A stretch of 43,098 nucleotides of DNA. Origin: Defluviitaleaceae bacterium (GTDB lineage: Bacteria; Bacillota; Clostridia; Lachnospirales; WRAX01). Positions within the stretch are counted from its first letter, which is position 1; every line of letters begins with the position of its first letter. Position numbers and translations under genes: made by a program. The DNA lies in the NCBI GenBank assembly GCA_009785555.1, contig WQWB01000007.1, forward strand, positions 1 through 43,098. Reading direction: 5' to 3'. The notes below the pieces were generated by a model, which had not been told where the DNA came from, did no database searches, and worked only from the letters and a program-made list of their open reading frames with translations. Shown piece after piece: positions 22,994-31,013 of the stretch.

Positions 22994-23991
22994 ATTGTAA
23001 AATTATTAGAAGAGAGCATATTTTTAAAACGGAAACATTTTTTCCGCAGTGCCATGCTTCAACGGTGGAGATGATGCCATGCGGCGGAGTTGCGGCGGCA
23101 TGGTTTGCAGGCAGCCATGAAAAGGCGGCGGATGTTGCTATATGGTTTTCCGTATTGGCGGACATAAAAAACGGCCGCTGGTCTGTCCCGCGCAAAATAG
23201 CGGAGCATCCAGGCGTGCCATGTTGGAATCCTGTGTTATTCGTGAACGCGGAAGAGCTTATAATTTATTATAAAGTAGGGCATGAAATTACGGAATGGTG
23301 TACATATACTACAACATCAAGTGACGGCGGAGCTACGTGGACGGCGGCAAGCGAACTTGTGCCGGGTGATGCCAGTGGCGGCAGGGGGCCGGTAAAAAAT
23401 AAAAACCTGCGCCTTAAAAACGGCATAATCTTAGCACCGACGTCGGTCGAGAAACCGTTGTGGGAATGCTTTGTTGATATATCTCGCGATGATGGCAAAA
23501 CTTGGGTAAAATCCGCAACCGTGCCGCGCAAGCATAATGAGTTTACGGGTACGGGCATTATCCAACCTACGCTTTGGGAAGGTAAGGGGGGGTTAACCCA
23601 CATGCTGATGAGGAGTAGTGAAGGGTGTATTTATCAAAGCTACTCTGCCGATTTTGGAGGGACATGGAGTGTGGCTGAAAGGACGGAACTGCCGAATAAT
23701 AATTGCGGTATTGATGCAATAAAACTCGCTGATGGGCGCGTTGTGCTTGCGTATAATGCCGTGGCCGGTAACTGGGCGGCGCGATCGCCTATCGCGCTTA
23801 TTATTTCGGAGGATGACGGCAGGACATGGGGTGAGCCTATCGTACTTGAGCATACTCCGTGCGATCCTAAGATAAATATTGAGGATACGGAGTTTTCGTA
23901 CCCAGCAATTGTTGCACGAGATAATGAAGTTTTTATTACATACACATGGAAAAGGCGGACGATTGCATTTTGGTGTATTGAAATTTGTTGA
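22990..23991 (+). CDS. Sialidase-like BNR/Asp-box protein, cytoplasmic
   Basis: This 333-residue beta-propeller protein has four Asp boxes of the S-x-D-x-G-x-T-W type: SSDGGATW, SRDDGKTW, SADFGGTW and SEDDGRTW. It matches the BNR_2 exo-alpha-sialidase-like family, many of which act on sialic acid or other glycosides. No signal peptide is visible, so it would act inside the cell on imported sugars. The ATG overlaps the comFC stop (ATGA) and has GGGGGG before it. Catalytic activity is not proven by the motifs, and no sialic acid genes are near. Confidence 0.82.
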   Translation: MNCKIIRREHIFKTETFFPQCHASTVEMMPCGGVAAAWFAGSHEKAADVAIWFSVLADIKNGRWSVPRKIAEHPGVPCWNPVLFVNAEELIIYYKVGHEITEWCTYTTTSSDGGATWTAASELVPGDASGGRGPVKNKNLRLKNGIILAPTSVEKPLWECFVDISRDDGKTWVKSATVPRKHNEFTGTGIIQPTLWEGKGGLTHMLMRSSEGCIYQSYSADFGGTWSVAERTELPNNNCGIDAIKLADGRVVLAYNAVAGNWAARSPIALIISEDDGRTWGEPIVLEHTPCDPKINIEDTEFSYPAIVARDNEVFITYTWKRRTIAFWCIEIC

Positions 23992-24030
23992 GGGGCGTTG
24001 GCTTAAATATTTGTTACGCTGAAGCCGTAC

Positions 24031-24087
24031 CACCCCGTCTGCGCCAAAGGCAGGCGCAGCCACCCCTCCGATGGAGGGGAATTTTTT
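24031..24087 (+). terminator. Double-hairpin repeat acting as terminator
   Basis: Two perfect 7-bp hairpins, CTGCGCC/GGCGCAG (24039-24059) and CCCCTCC-GAT-GGAGGGG (24063-24079), are followed by AATTTTTTA. The composition (CACCCCGTCTGCGCC) resembles a short palindromic element that I recall as dispersed in Clostridia genomes. It ends the glgC-to-sialidase transcript. Confidence 0.7.
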
Positions 24088-24118
24088 ATGTTTCCGTAAC
24101 TTAAAGAGCATATTTGTT

Positions 24119-24545
24119 TTAATTTATCGTTTTTTGTTCATATAGCTCAAGATAACCACGTTTGTTATGGCATATCTCAGCCCATTTCATAATGGCACCT
24201 AAAACAAAAACTGGATCATATACCGATTCGCCTAATTTCTTTCCGAAATGACGAAAAGCAATGGCACCTACAACAGTATCTAATTCACATCCTGGTTGCC
24301 CTAGTTTATAATTACGTCCATTACCTTTTTTTGCTTTACCGCCATTTTCATGCAATAAGCCATAAATTATATCAAATACCTTTAAAACAATAAAGGTCTT
24401 TAGGATGTTTATCTGTTTTAAAAGCTTTTTTGTCATCAGATAAAGTTATATCGAAGGGTTTGCCGTTTAACATGTGGACTGTGGCTATTCCGCCTGCTTT
24501 TATTAGCTTATCACGGATAATATCAGATGCTTTTATGTAGTGCAC
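24119..24545 (-). pseudogene. Frameshifted gene of unknown family
   Basis: The track ORF (24119-24436, 105 residues) holds the 3' part, with PGCELDTVVGAIAFRHFGKKLGESVYDP and ICHNKRGYLEL. Upstream, a different frame reads YIKASDIIRDKLIKAGGIATVHMLNGKPFDI on to DKHPKDLYCFK, then meets a stop. Dropping one base in the stretch near 24378-24384 fuses the two into about 141 residues starting at a GTG (24545). The join falls naturally (...LYCFK|VFDIIYGLL). It is either a genuine frameshift or a sequence error. No ribosome binding site is clear. I do not recognise the family. Confidence 0.65.
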
Positions 24546-24596
24546 ATTAACGAGTATTTATAACACCGCCTTTTTCAATATAATTGAAATTGAAAA

Positions 24597-26852
24597 CTAC
24601 CCGCCAACCCTAATCGTCACCTGCATACCTTGTGGCACGCGTTGCCACGGGCTGGGTGATTGGCTGTTTACATGGTTTATATCCTCGTCGCGCATGTTGT
24701 TTTGGCTGAAAACGATATGCGGGATAAAACCGGCTTCCGATACGGCTATACGAGCCTGTCGGAGCGACATGCCATCTAAGTCCGGTACGGCGGCAAGTGT
24801 TGCATCATCGCTGTTTTCCACAAACAGGAATACGGAACCGCTGGTTGTAATCGTAGTACCGGGTAGGGGGAATTGCGCCGCTACAATGTCGCCGTTGCCG
24901 ATAAGCTCAAACGGAACGCCTTGGTTGTTAAGTATAGCCGCAGCTTCGTTTACGCGCATGTTTGAAAAATCCCTAACAGGTACAGTATTTGCCGCGGTTT
25001 GAGCCTGATCTGTGGACGGTATGCGTCGGTAGTTAATAATGTTGGAGACAAGTTCCGTGAACATATACCTAGCGGGTGCGGTTGTGCCGTCACCTGTGTC
25101 GTATATTGTTACCAAGACAACGTATTGAGGGTTTTCCGCGGGGAAATAACCTACGAAGGCTGTGGCTACGTAATGGTCTGGCGATTCGCGCAGGCCTTGG
25201 TCAGCCGTACCGGATTTGCCGCCGATGTTGTGGCCGGGCAAGCGTGCAAGACGTGCCGTGCCGGTAACGAATGTTTCCACCATTGCGTCGCGCAGCCAGT
25301 CAGACACCTCCGCCGAAAGGACTTGGCGCTGTATGAGGGGCTGATGTTCTTGTACGACGCGGTTGTTTTGGTCTATTACATGTGAAACGACGAAGGGCTG
25401 CATTAGATAGCCGCCGTTTATAAGCGATGAAAATGCGGTTATGGCTTGTATCGGCGTTATCCTTAACGTTTGTCCGAAGCTGGATGCCGCAAGTTCGGAC
25501 GGGCGCATGTTTGGTCCGTGCTGGAGCCCCGCCGCGCTTGCCTCCGCGGGTAGGTCTATACCCGTGCGCTGGCCGAAACCGAAGTAGCGCTGGAATTGAT
25601 AGAAAAGCGGCCCACCCATTTGCTCCGCAATAAGCATCAGCGCAACGTTGCATGAGTAGGCGTTGGCTTGGCGCACGTCGACGCGGCCGTGGCCGACGCG
25701 GCGGTGGCAGTTCATGCGGAAGCCATCGCGATAGAGAAAGCCGTTGCAGACGAACGTGTCGTTGAAGTCGATAACACCTGCCTCTAACGCGGCTGCGATA
25801 ACGAATGGTTTAAATATCGATCCTGGTTCAAACGTGTGCGTTATATTAAAATTTTGCCAAATAGACTCAAAGTTCGACGCAAGTGTCGCGTTATCTAAAT
25901 CCGCCCACTGGGCAGCTAAGTGTGTGCTTGTTAAGTACGCTGGGTTCATTGCGTGGTTTAAGTCAAAGGAAGGGTAGGTGGCCATAGCTACGATCGCGCC
26001 GGTCCATGGGTTCATCACGATTGCAATTGTGTGGCGCGCATTGTGCGCGTTGCCGTATTTTGCGGCAACTTCCTCCGCTATTTGCTGTATAACGAGGTCT
26101 AATGTCGTAACGATTGTGTGTCCTTGTTGCGCCTCAACGCGCTCCGTTATAATACCAAGCCCGCCTGGATCGTAGATCCTGAATAAACGCCCAGGTACGC
26201 CGGACAGTTCGCGGTTAAACCTAGATTCAAGCCCTCTTATCGAGTCACCCCATTCAAATCCTATAATCTGAGGTGCGATATTGCCGTATAGATACGTTCG
26301 TTGGCTGGTTTCCTGTAGGTGGACGTGGCGTATGGGGCCGCGCGGGTCGTTGTCAGTCCTGCGTACCGTTCTTGCGGCTTGAAGCTCCATGGCCGTCTCA
26401 AGTGATACGTAACGGGCAAAGATCCGGTGGTGCGTGTCAAAAACGGGTCGCCCGTCTTCGCGCAGAGCGAGGTGCGGCCACAATTCTTCCGTGGGTATGC
26501 CTAATATTTCAGACACGCGGGATATTATGTCCGCCTGTTGCTCTTGCGTCATGCCGACTAAGTGCCGTACATCCATGAAGACATGGTATTTTATGGTGGA
26601 GAAGGCAAGTACTTGGTGGTTACGGTCTAAAATCGTACCTCTGTTCGGCATTACGGATGCTTCCGTACCTGGTGGGCGGCGGCGTACAAGCTGGCCGATG
26701 CTTAGGCGCGTAAACTCGTCGCCGTGGGTATCGATTAAAGCCCAAATTTGAATGGCTAAAAACGAGAGAGCAAAAACGCCTAAAAGAGTAAAGGCGATGA
26801 GTTTGTTTCTCATCGACCTTGTAATGTGCTTATTAAATTTACTTTTCTTCAC
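24597..26852 (-). CDS. ftsI: Penicillin-binding protein 2B/SpoVD-type transpeptidase with PASTA domains
   Basis: The GTG at 26852 is preceded by GGAGGG and lies two bases after the ftsL stop; the track start is 81 bases further up, inside ftsL. The resulting 751-residue protein has one N-terminal membrane helix (LIAFTLLGVFALSFLAIQIWAL). A dimerisation domain (NRGTILDRNHQVLAFS) and the transpeptidase domain follow, with EPGSIFKPF (SxxK), YSCNVAL (SxN) and GKSGTAD (KSGT). Two PASTA domains occupy the last 150 residues. It crosslinks septal peptidoglycan; the tandem PASTA form resembles both division PBP2x/2B and sporulation SpoVD. mraY does not follow. Confidence 0.93.
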   Translation of the reverse strand: MKKSKFNKHITRSMRNKLIAFTLLGVFALSFLAIQIWALIDTHGDEFTRLSIGQLVRRRPPGTEASVMPNRGTILDRNHQVLAFSTIKYHVFMDVRHLVGMTQEQQADIISRVSEILGIPTEELWPHLALREDGRPVFDTHHRIFARYVSLETAMELQAARTVRRTDNDPRGPIRHVHLQETSQRTYLYGNIAPQIIGFEWGDSIRGLESRFNRELSGVPGRLFRIYDPGGLGIITERVEAQQGHTIVTTLDLVIQQIAEEVAAKYGNAHNARHTIAIVMNPWTGAIVAMATYPSFDLNHAMNPAYLTSTHLAAQWADLDNATLASNFESIWQNFNITHTFEPGSIFKPFVIAAALEAGVIDFNDTFVCNGFLYRDGFRMNCHRRVGHGRVDVRQANAYSCNVALMLIAEQMGGPLFYQFQRYFGFGQRTGIDLPAEASAAGLQHGPNMRPSELAASSFGQTLRITPIQAITAFSSLINGGYLMQPFVVSHVIDQNNRVVQEHQPLIQRQVLSAEVSDWLRDAMVETFVTGTARLARLPGHNIGGKSGTADQGLRESPDHYVATAFVGYFPAENPQYVVLVTIYDTGDGTTAPARYMFTELVSNIINYRRIPSTDQAQTAANTVPVRDFSNMRVNEAAAILNNQGVPFELIGNGDIVAAQFPLPGTTITTSGSVFLFVENSDDATLAAVPDLDGMSLRQARIAVSEAGFIPHIVFSQNNMRDEDINHVNSQSPSPWQRVPQGMQVTIRVGG

Positions 26853-26854
26853 AG

Positions 26855-27460
26855 TTAACCCTCCGATCTTATAAAGCCGCGGAACATGCGTATAATGTTT
26901 TGCCATAAACTGCTTTCTTGTTCCGTTTGCCAACCGAGATCATGTCGTGTCGTAAAGTCTCCTGCAATTTCAGGTATTAGGATAATTTGATGCGACGCAG
27001 GTAAAGCCATTCCAAGTACCTGTGTGGCAAAGCTCTCTATCTCCACTAAATCATGAGAAGCGTTTATTTCGCCGCGAAGAGCGATATTGTCCCGCGTTAA
27101 GCGAGTTAGTGAGTTTTGAAGTTCATTAAATTCGCGCTGCATACTGGATACGTGATAGCTGGCAAAAACGGCAAGTAAAAGCAGTGATAGGATGAAAAGT
27201 GCGCCTACTGACCGTATTATAATGACTGAAAACGGCAAGGCAATAACAGTTTTAGATACGGCGTTAGGCTCCGGCATGGCGTTAATAGATGTTTTTTTTA
27301 CTGCGTTGCCGCGTATTGCCGGTTTTGCTTGGCTTAGCGGCATCTGTGCATATGTGGAACGGGGACTGTTCTTCGAAATTGACGGCGCGGGAATAGATGC
27401 GCCACCCAGGTAACGTAAATAAGCGTCATCATATTTTTGTTGTCTGGCGGCTTGTGCCAT
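26855..27460 (-). CDS. ftsL: FtsL-like cell division protein
   Basis: This 201-residue protein has a long Pro/Ser-rich cytoplasmic N terminus and one membrane helix (SVGALFILSLLLLAVFASY). An extracellular leucine-zipper-like coiled coil follows (MQREFNELQNSLTRLTRDNIALRGEI), then the FtsL/DivIC-type VEIESFATQVLGMALP. It sits between rsmH and the PBP gene, the canonical place for ftsL. FtsL works with DivIB and DivIC to activate septal synthesis. The N-terminal extension of about 70 residues is longer than usual. Confidence 0.85.
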   Translation of the reverse strand: MAQAARQQKYDDAYLRYLGGASIPAPSISKNSPRSTYAQMPLSQAKPAIRGNAVKKTSINAMPEPNAVSKTVIALPFSVIIIRSVGALFILSLLLLAVFASYHVSSMQREFNELQNSLTRLTRDNIALRGEINASHDLVEIESFATQVLGMALPASHQIILIPEIAGDFTTRHDLGWQTEQESSLWQNIIRMFRGFIRSEG

Positions 27461-27477
27461 GATATCCCCCTTGTTTA

Positions 27478-28416
27478 TCAGAGCTTTTCAATAACCCGGA
27501 GCTTGGAGCTTCGTGCGCGCGTGTTATCGCTTATTTCATTATCTGTGGGTATAATCGGTTTTCTTGTGATAAGCTTAACTATAGGTTCTTTACCACATAC
27601 GCAGTATGGTAACGTTTTCGGGCATTTGCATGGATCAGCAAGTTCTGCGAAAGTGTTTTTAACGATCCTGTCTTCTAATGAATGGAATGTTATGACACAA
27701 AACCGCCCGGACGGAAACAGTTTTGACACAATATTCTGTAAGCTAATGGATAAATCCTTCAGCTCGTTATTTACCTCAATGCGTATGGCTTGAAACGTGC
27801 GCGTCGCCGGGTGCTTGTGCGCTTCGTGCAGGCGGCGCGGTATTGCTTTCTCTACGAGATCGGCAAGCTCCGTCGTTTCGCTGAACGGTTTAATGTTCCT
27901 TTGGGTTACGATGTTTGCGGCAATGCGCCCGGCAAAGCGTTCCTCGCCGTAATCCGAAATTATCTGCCTAAGATTTATTTCTGAGTATGTGTTTACCACA
28001 TCGGCGGCGGATAACCCGGAACTGGCATCCATACGCATGTCAAGCCTTCCGGCGTGAAGAAAGGAAAACCCTCTGTCCGGGTTATCCAACTGGTAAGATG
28101 ATACGCCGAGATCCAGCAGAACTCCGTTTAAGCCGTCAATGTCAAGGGTTTCTAAAACTTGTATGATATTATTATAATTGTTATGGACAAACTGAACGTT
28201 CGTAAAACTTTGTAAAACATTTTTAGCGGCGTTTATCGCTTCTATGTCTCTGTCAACGCATATGAGGCGGCCTTTAGCTGATAAGTGCTCTGCGAGAAGG
28301 TGTGAATGGCCGCCGCCGCCACACGTGCCGTCCAAAAAAATACCGTCGGGTGTGTGTGCTACGGCTAAATTCTCAATAACTTCATTGGGTAATACGGGTA
28401 GATGTTTAAATTTCAT
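27478..28416 (-). CDS. rsmH: 16S rRNA (cytosine-1402-N4)-methyltransferase
   Basis: This 312-residue protein has the RsmH/MraW signatures HLPVLPNEVIENL, DGTCGGGGHSHLLAEHL (SAM site), LLDLGVSSYQLDNPDRGFSF and CVITFHSLEDRIVKNTF. RsmH methylates C1402 of 16S rRNA in the decoding centre. The start follows the mraZ stop by one base with no strong ribosome binding site, so translation is probably coupled. Length is typical. Confidence 0.97.
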   Translation of the reverse strand: MKFKHLPVLPNEVIENLAVAHTPDGIFLDGTCGGGGHSHLLAEHLSAKGRLICVDRDIEAINAAKNVLQSFTNVQFVHNNYNNIIQVLETLDIDGLNGVLLDLGVSSYQLDNPDRGFSFLHAGRLDMRMDASSGLSAADVVNTYSEINLRQIISDYGEERFAGRIAANIVTQRNIKPFSETTELADLVEKAIPRRLHEAHKHPATRTFQAIRIEVNNELKDLSISLQNIVSKLFPSGRFCVITFHSLEDRIVKNTFAELADPCKCPKTLPYCVCGKEPIVKLITRKPIIPTDNEISDNTRARSSKLRVIEKL

Positions 28417-28417
28417 A

Positions 28418-28852
28418 TTATATTTTTAACTGTGCGATACTCATGCTTTGCCTTATATCGTCTTCAAGCGAGTCTTCACTCATATAAATTTCATAATTTT
28501 GTTTGTTCCATACCTCTATGCGTCGGCCCGTGCCGACGGTTACAATTTCCTTCGTGATATCCGCGTATTGGCGCAGGGATTGTGGTATAAGTACGCGGCC
28601 CTGCTCGTCGCATTCACCCTCGCTAGCCGCGCCGAAAAAGAAACGGACGAAGCGACGGGCGGCTGGGTCTGTCATCGGCAGCTCTTCTGCTTTTTGTTCA
28701 AGTATCTGCCACTCTTCCATGGTAAAAATAAAAAGGCATTTATCCAGGCCTTTTGTGATGATAAATTGGTTGGAAAGCGCATCGCGAAAACGCGCGGGCA
28801 CTATCATCCGCCCTTTTGCGTCTACATTATGGAAATGCTCAGACCTAAACAA
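28418..28852 (-). CDS. mraZ: Transcriptional regulator MraZ
   Basis: The track ORF begins too far upstream. A TTG at 28852 with AAAGGTGAG before it gives 144 residues starting MFRSEHFHNVDAKGRM, the normal MraZ length. Two SpoVT-AbrB-type repeats are visible: DAKGRMIVPARFR and DEQGRVLIPQSLRQYA. MraZ forms rings that bind tandem boxes and control the dcw cluster, usually as a repressor. Candidate boxes lie just downstream of the promoter. The leader also holds a GGGGTAC/GTACCCC hairpin. Confidence 0.94.
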   Translation of the reverse strand: MFRSEHFHNVDAKGRMIVPARFRDALSNQFIITKGLDKCLFIFTMEEWQILEQKAEELPMTDPAARRFVRFFFGAASEGECDEQGRVLIPQSLRQYADITKEIVTVGTGRRIEVWNKQNYEIYMSEDSLEDDIRQSMSIAQLKI

Positions 28853-28941
28853 TCTTATCTCACCTTTTCTTTTTAAGGGGTACCCTAATGTTAAAGGAGT
28901 ACCCCCGTTACAAAGAAGGAGCAATTTTGAGTATGGACATT

Positions 28942-28979
28942 CCACTGAACATACCCTAAAATCCACTTTCCACCACTTT
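28942..28979 (-). promoter_or_regulatory. Tandem MraZ boxes
   Basis: The minus strand has AAAGTGG at 28979-28973 and again at 28969-28963 (10-base period), then TTTAGGG (28960-28954) and TCAGTGG (28948-28942). Spaced GTGG/GGG repeats near the transcription start are the known MraZ operator layout, and AAAGTGG matches the box described in mollicutes. Confidence 0.75.
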
Positions 28980-28985
28980 GAGATA

Positions 28986-29014
28986 ATTATACATGTTATT
29001 GAAAAAATAATCAA
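28986..29014 (-). promoter_or_regulatory. Sigma-A promoter of the dcw cluster
   Basis: TTGATT, a 17-base spacer and TATAAT on the minus strand place the transcription start next to the first MraZ box. Confidence 0.82.
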
Positions 29015-29094
29015 GGGGTTTTGCAAAAAAAAATGAACTCCGAAGAATTCATTTTTAAATGGCACAATACTTATGGTAATTAATAACGTATTTT

Positions 29095-29583
29095 TTATAA
29101 TTCCTTGCCTCGTAACGTAGCGGTTTTATTAATAAAGTCCATATAAATCAACGTTTCGTGGTGGTTGATGTTTATAATGCCGCTTGTGAGGCGTACGGCT
29201 AGGTATACGCAGTTTTCGTTGCTTTCGTCGTTTGCGTCATCGTACCAAGTGAAAGCCTTGCGTAACTTATCGCGCAGTTCTGCGTTTTCCGGCTTCATGC
29301 ACCAGCCCAAGTTTTCGCCGGTCGCATTCGCGTTGAACCATGCGAAGTTTACGGCGATGGCAACCTCGTTATTCGCCGCAATTTGCTTCATCTTATTTGA
29401 CGCACCCCAAGTAACGCAATAGAATACGCCGTCTTCATAAAATGCATCGATATCACGGGTGGCTGGGCGCGGCTGGCCGTTTGCACCAAGTTCCAAAGCA
29501 ATGGTGGACAACCCCATTACATTGTCTTTGCTGTTTCCAAATTTTTCCTCAAGAATCTCCATTCCCTTGTCAAAATAATTCAT
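29095..29583 (-). CDS. Pyridoxamine 5'-phosphate oxidase-like flavoprotein
   Basis: The ATG at 29583 with GGAGGT is clearly the start (the track adds 39 residues). The 162-residue product has a split-barrel FMN-binding pattern. It begins EILEEKFGNSKDNVMGLSTIALELGANGQPRPATRDIDAFYEDGVFYCVTW, as in small PNPOx-like proteins of Clostridia, which are usually flavin reductases or of unknown role rather than true PdxH. It lies 16 bases after the AraC regulator and is likely co-transcribed with it. Confidence 0.85.
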   Translation of the reverse strand: MNYFDKGMEILEEKFGNSKDNVMGLSTIALELGANGQPRPATRDIDAFYEDGVFYCVTWGASNKMKQIAANNEVAIAVNFAWFNANATGENLGWCMKPENAELRDKLRKAFTWYDDANDESNENCVYLAVRLTSGIININHHETLIYMDFINKTATLRGKEL

Positions 29584-29599
29584 TAGATACCTCCAATAT

Positions 29600-30505
29600 T
29601 TATCGTTCCGTGAACGGAATCCACATTTCCATATATGCATGGCTAAATGTTTGGTTGTTGTAGTAAATTTCCGGGAAGAAGCCGTCGGCACGTAGGCCAT
29701 GGTCTTTTAACCAAAACCGCGTAAACTTCATCATTTTACCTAATGACGAAATGAGTTCTGCGAAGTTTTCCGCTTCGTATCCACAAACAATGTAAGGTCT
29801 TGCGGGTAGCTGCCAGTTAGCGAAGTGATTGCTGTTTTCAGCCGCGTCAACCTCAACACCTACGAAATATGTTGAATATCCATCCGGCGCACCGCCGTGG
29901 AACGAAACACCCACGTGCCTGGCGTTTGGATCGTGCGGTATTTTATCTTTAACCGCGAAGAATCTGTCCCAAATTTCGGCAGGTTTGGACACCCCTGGCC
30001 GCTCGCCCAGCATCTTACCAGGCACAAATTGCCATAAATCCTGCACGCCAAGGAAATGGATTGGTTTGTCAAGAATGCGGCGGTTATATTCCAATACAAT
30101 ACCTTCGGTAACCAACGGGACGCCTTCGTCAACCATCACATAATTCAACAGTAGGTTTGGTTTATCAAAATAATTTAAGCCGATTGGGTTTGCGCGGTAC
30201 TCAGCAGGGGAGAAGCCGTAAACTTCTTTAAAGGCACGTGAAAACGTTTCGCGGCCGCCGAATCCGAGATTGACGGCGATGTCGATAATATAAGTATCAT
30301 TGCTTCGTAATATTTCGGCGGCATGTGCTAAACGGCGCAGCTTTATATATTCGCGTACGGGTTTATGCACCAGCCTCGTAAACAGCCGTTGAAAATAAAA
30401 CACGGACAGTGCGGCAATGTCGGCCAGCGTATTGACGGATATGTCGTCAATGATATTATCCTCAATATATTCCAAGGTTTTTTGGATGGATTCCCATGCG
30501 TGCAT
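29600..30505 (-). CDS. AraC family regulator with GyrI-like effector domain
   Basis: The 301-residue protein has an N-terminal double helix-turn-helix (SVNTLADIAALSVFYFQRLF and DIAVNLGFGGRETFSRAFKEVYGFSPAEYR). It also has a C-terminal GyrI-like ligand-binding domain of about 170 residues ending FPEIYYNNQTFSHAYMEMWIPF. This is the Rob/SoxS-like layout used for sensing drugs or metabolites. It precedes the PNPOx-like gene. It is the second GyrI-type sensor in the window, besides the MerR protein. Confidence 0.93.
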   Translation of the reverse strand: MHAWESIQKTLEYIEDNIIDDISVNTLADIAALSVFYFQRLFTRLVHKPVREYIKLRRLAHAAEILRSNDTYIIDIAVNLGFGGRETFSRAFKEVYGFSPAEYRANPIGLNYFDKPNLLLNYVMVDEGVPLVTEGIVLEYNRRILDKPIHFLGVQDLWQFVPGKMLGERPGVSKPAEIWDRFFAVKDKIPHDPNARHVGVSFHGGAPDGYSTYFVGVEVDAAENSNHFANWQLPARPYIVCGYEAENFAELISSLGKMMKFTRFWLKDHGLRADGFFPEIYYNNQTFSHAYMEMWIPFTER

Positions 30506-30582
30506 TTTATCCTCATTGTGATTGCGTTGTTTTATGACATAATAACATAAAATAACACATTATGCGTGACTGTGTCTGCCTT

Positions 30583-31005
30583 TTATTCCGCAGTCATCAA
30601 CCACCAGCGGATACCGAATTTATCTTCCAAAAATACGAAAGATTTGGAGTATGACGCACTGGAAAACGGCTCAATTATAGTTGCGTTTTCGCTCATAATA
30701 TCATATGCAGCTTTAACTTCGTTAGGCGTGGCAAACTCGGCGCACAAGCATACTTCGCTCTGCCGCAATTCCATACCATCGCTTAGTTTGTCGCTGCTGT
30801 CATCGCACATCATGATTATATTTTTGCCGATTTTGAGTTGCGCGTGGTAAATATAATGTTTTTTCGATTCATCTTGGCACTTTGGATCCTTCGTATCGGA
30901 ATAATGTGATTTGAAAGTGATTTTTGCGTTAAGTGCTTTTGTATATAGAGCGATAGCCTCGCCGCATGTGCCGCTAAAGGTTAGAAATGGTGATACCTTT
31001 GTCAT
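30583..31005 (-). CDS. VOC family protein (PhnB-like)
   Basis: This 140-residue protein has the PhnB/glyoxalase-like beta-alpha-beta3 pattern: SPFLTFSGTCGEAIALYTKAL, YHAQLKIGKNIIMMCDD, and the closing FVFLEDKFGIRWWLM. VOC proteins include metal-dependent isomerases and drug-binding proteins; PhnB-type members mostly lack a known reaction. It follows tgt by eight bases and is the last gene of that unit. Confidence 0.88.
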   Translation of the reverse strand: MTKVSPFLTFSGTCGEAIALYTKALNAKITFKSHYSDTKDPKCQDESKKHYIYHAQLKIGKNIIMMCDDSSDKLSDGMELRQSEVCLCAEFATPNEVKAAYDIMSENATIIEPFSSASYSKSFVFLEDKFGIRWWLMTAE

Positions 31006-31013
31006 TTTATGTC

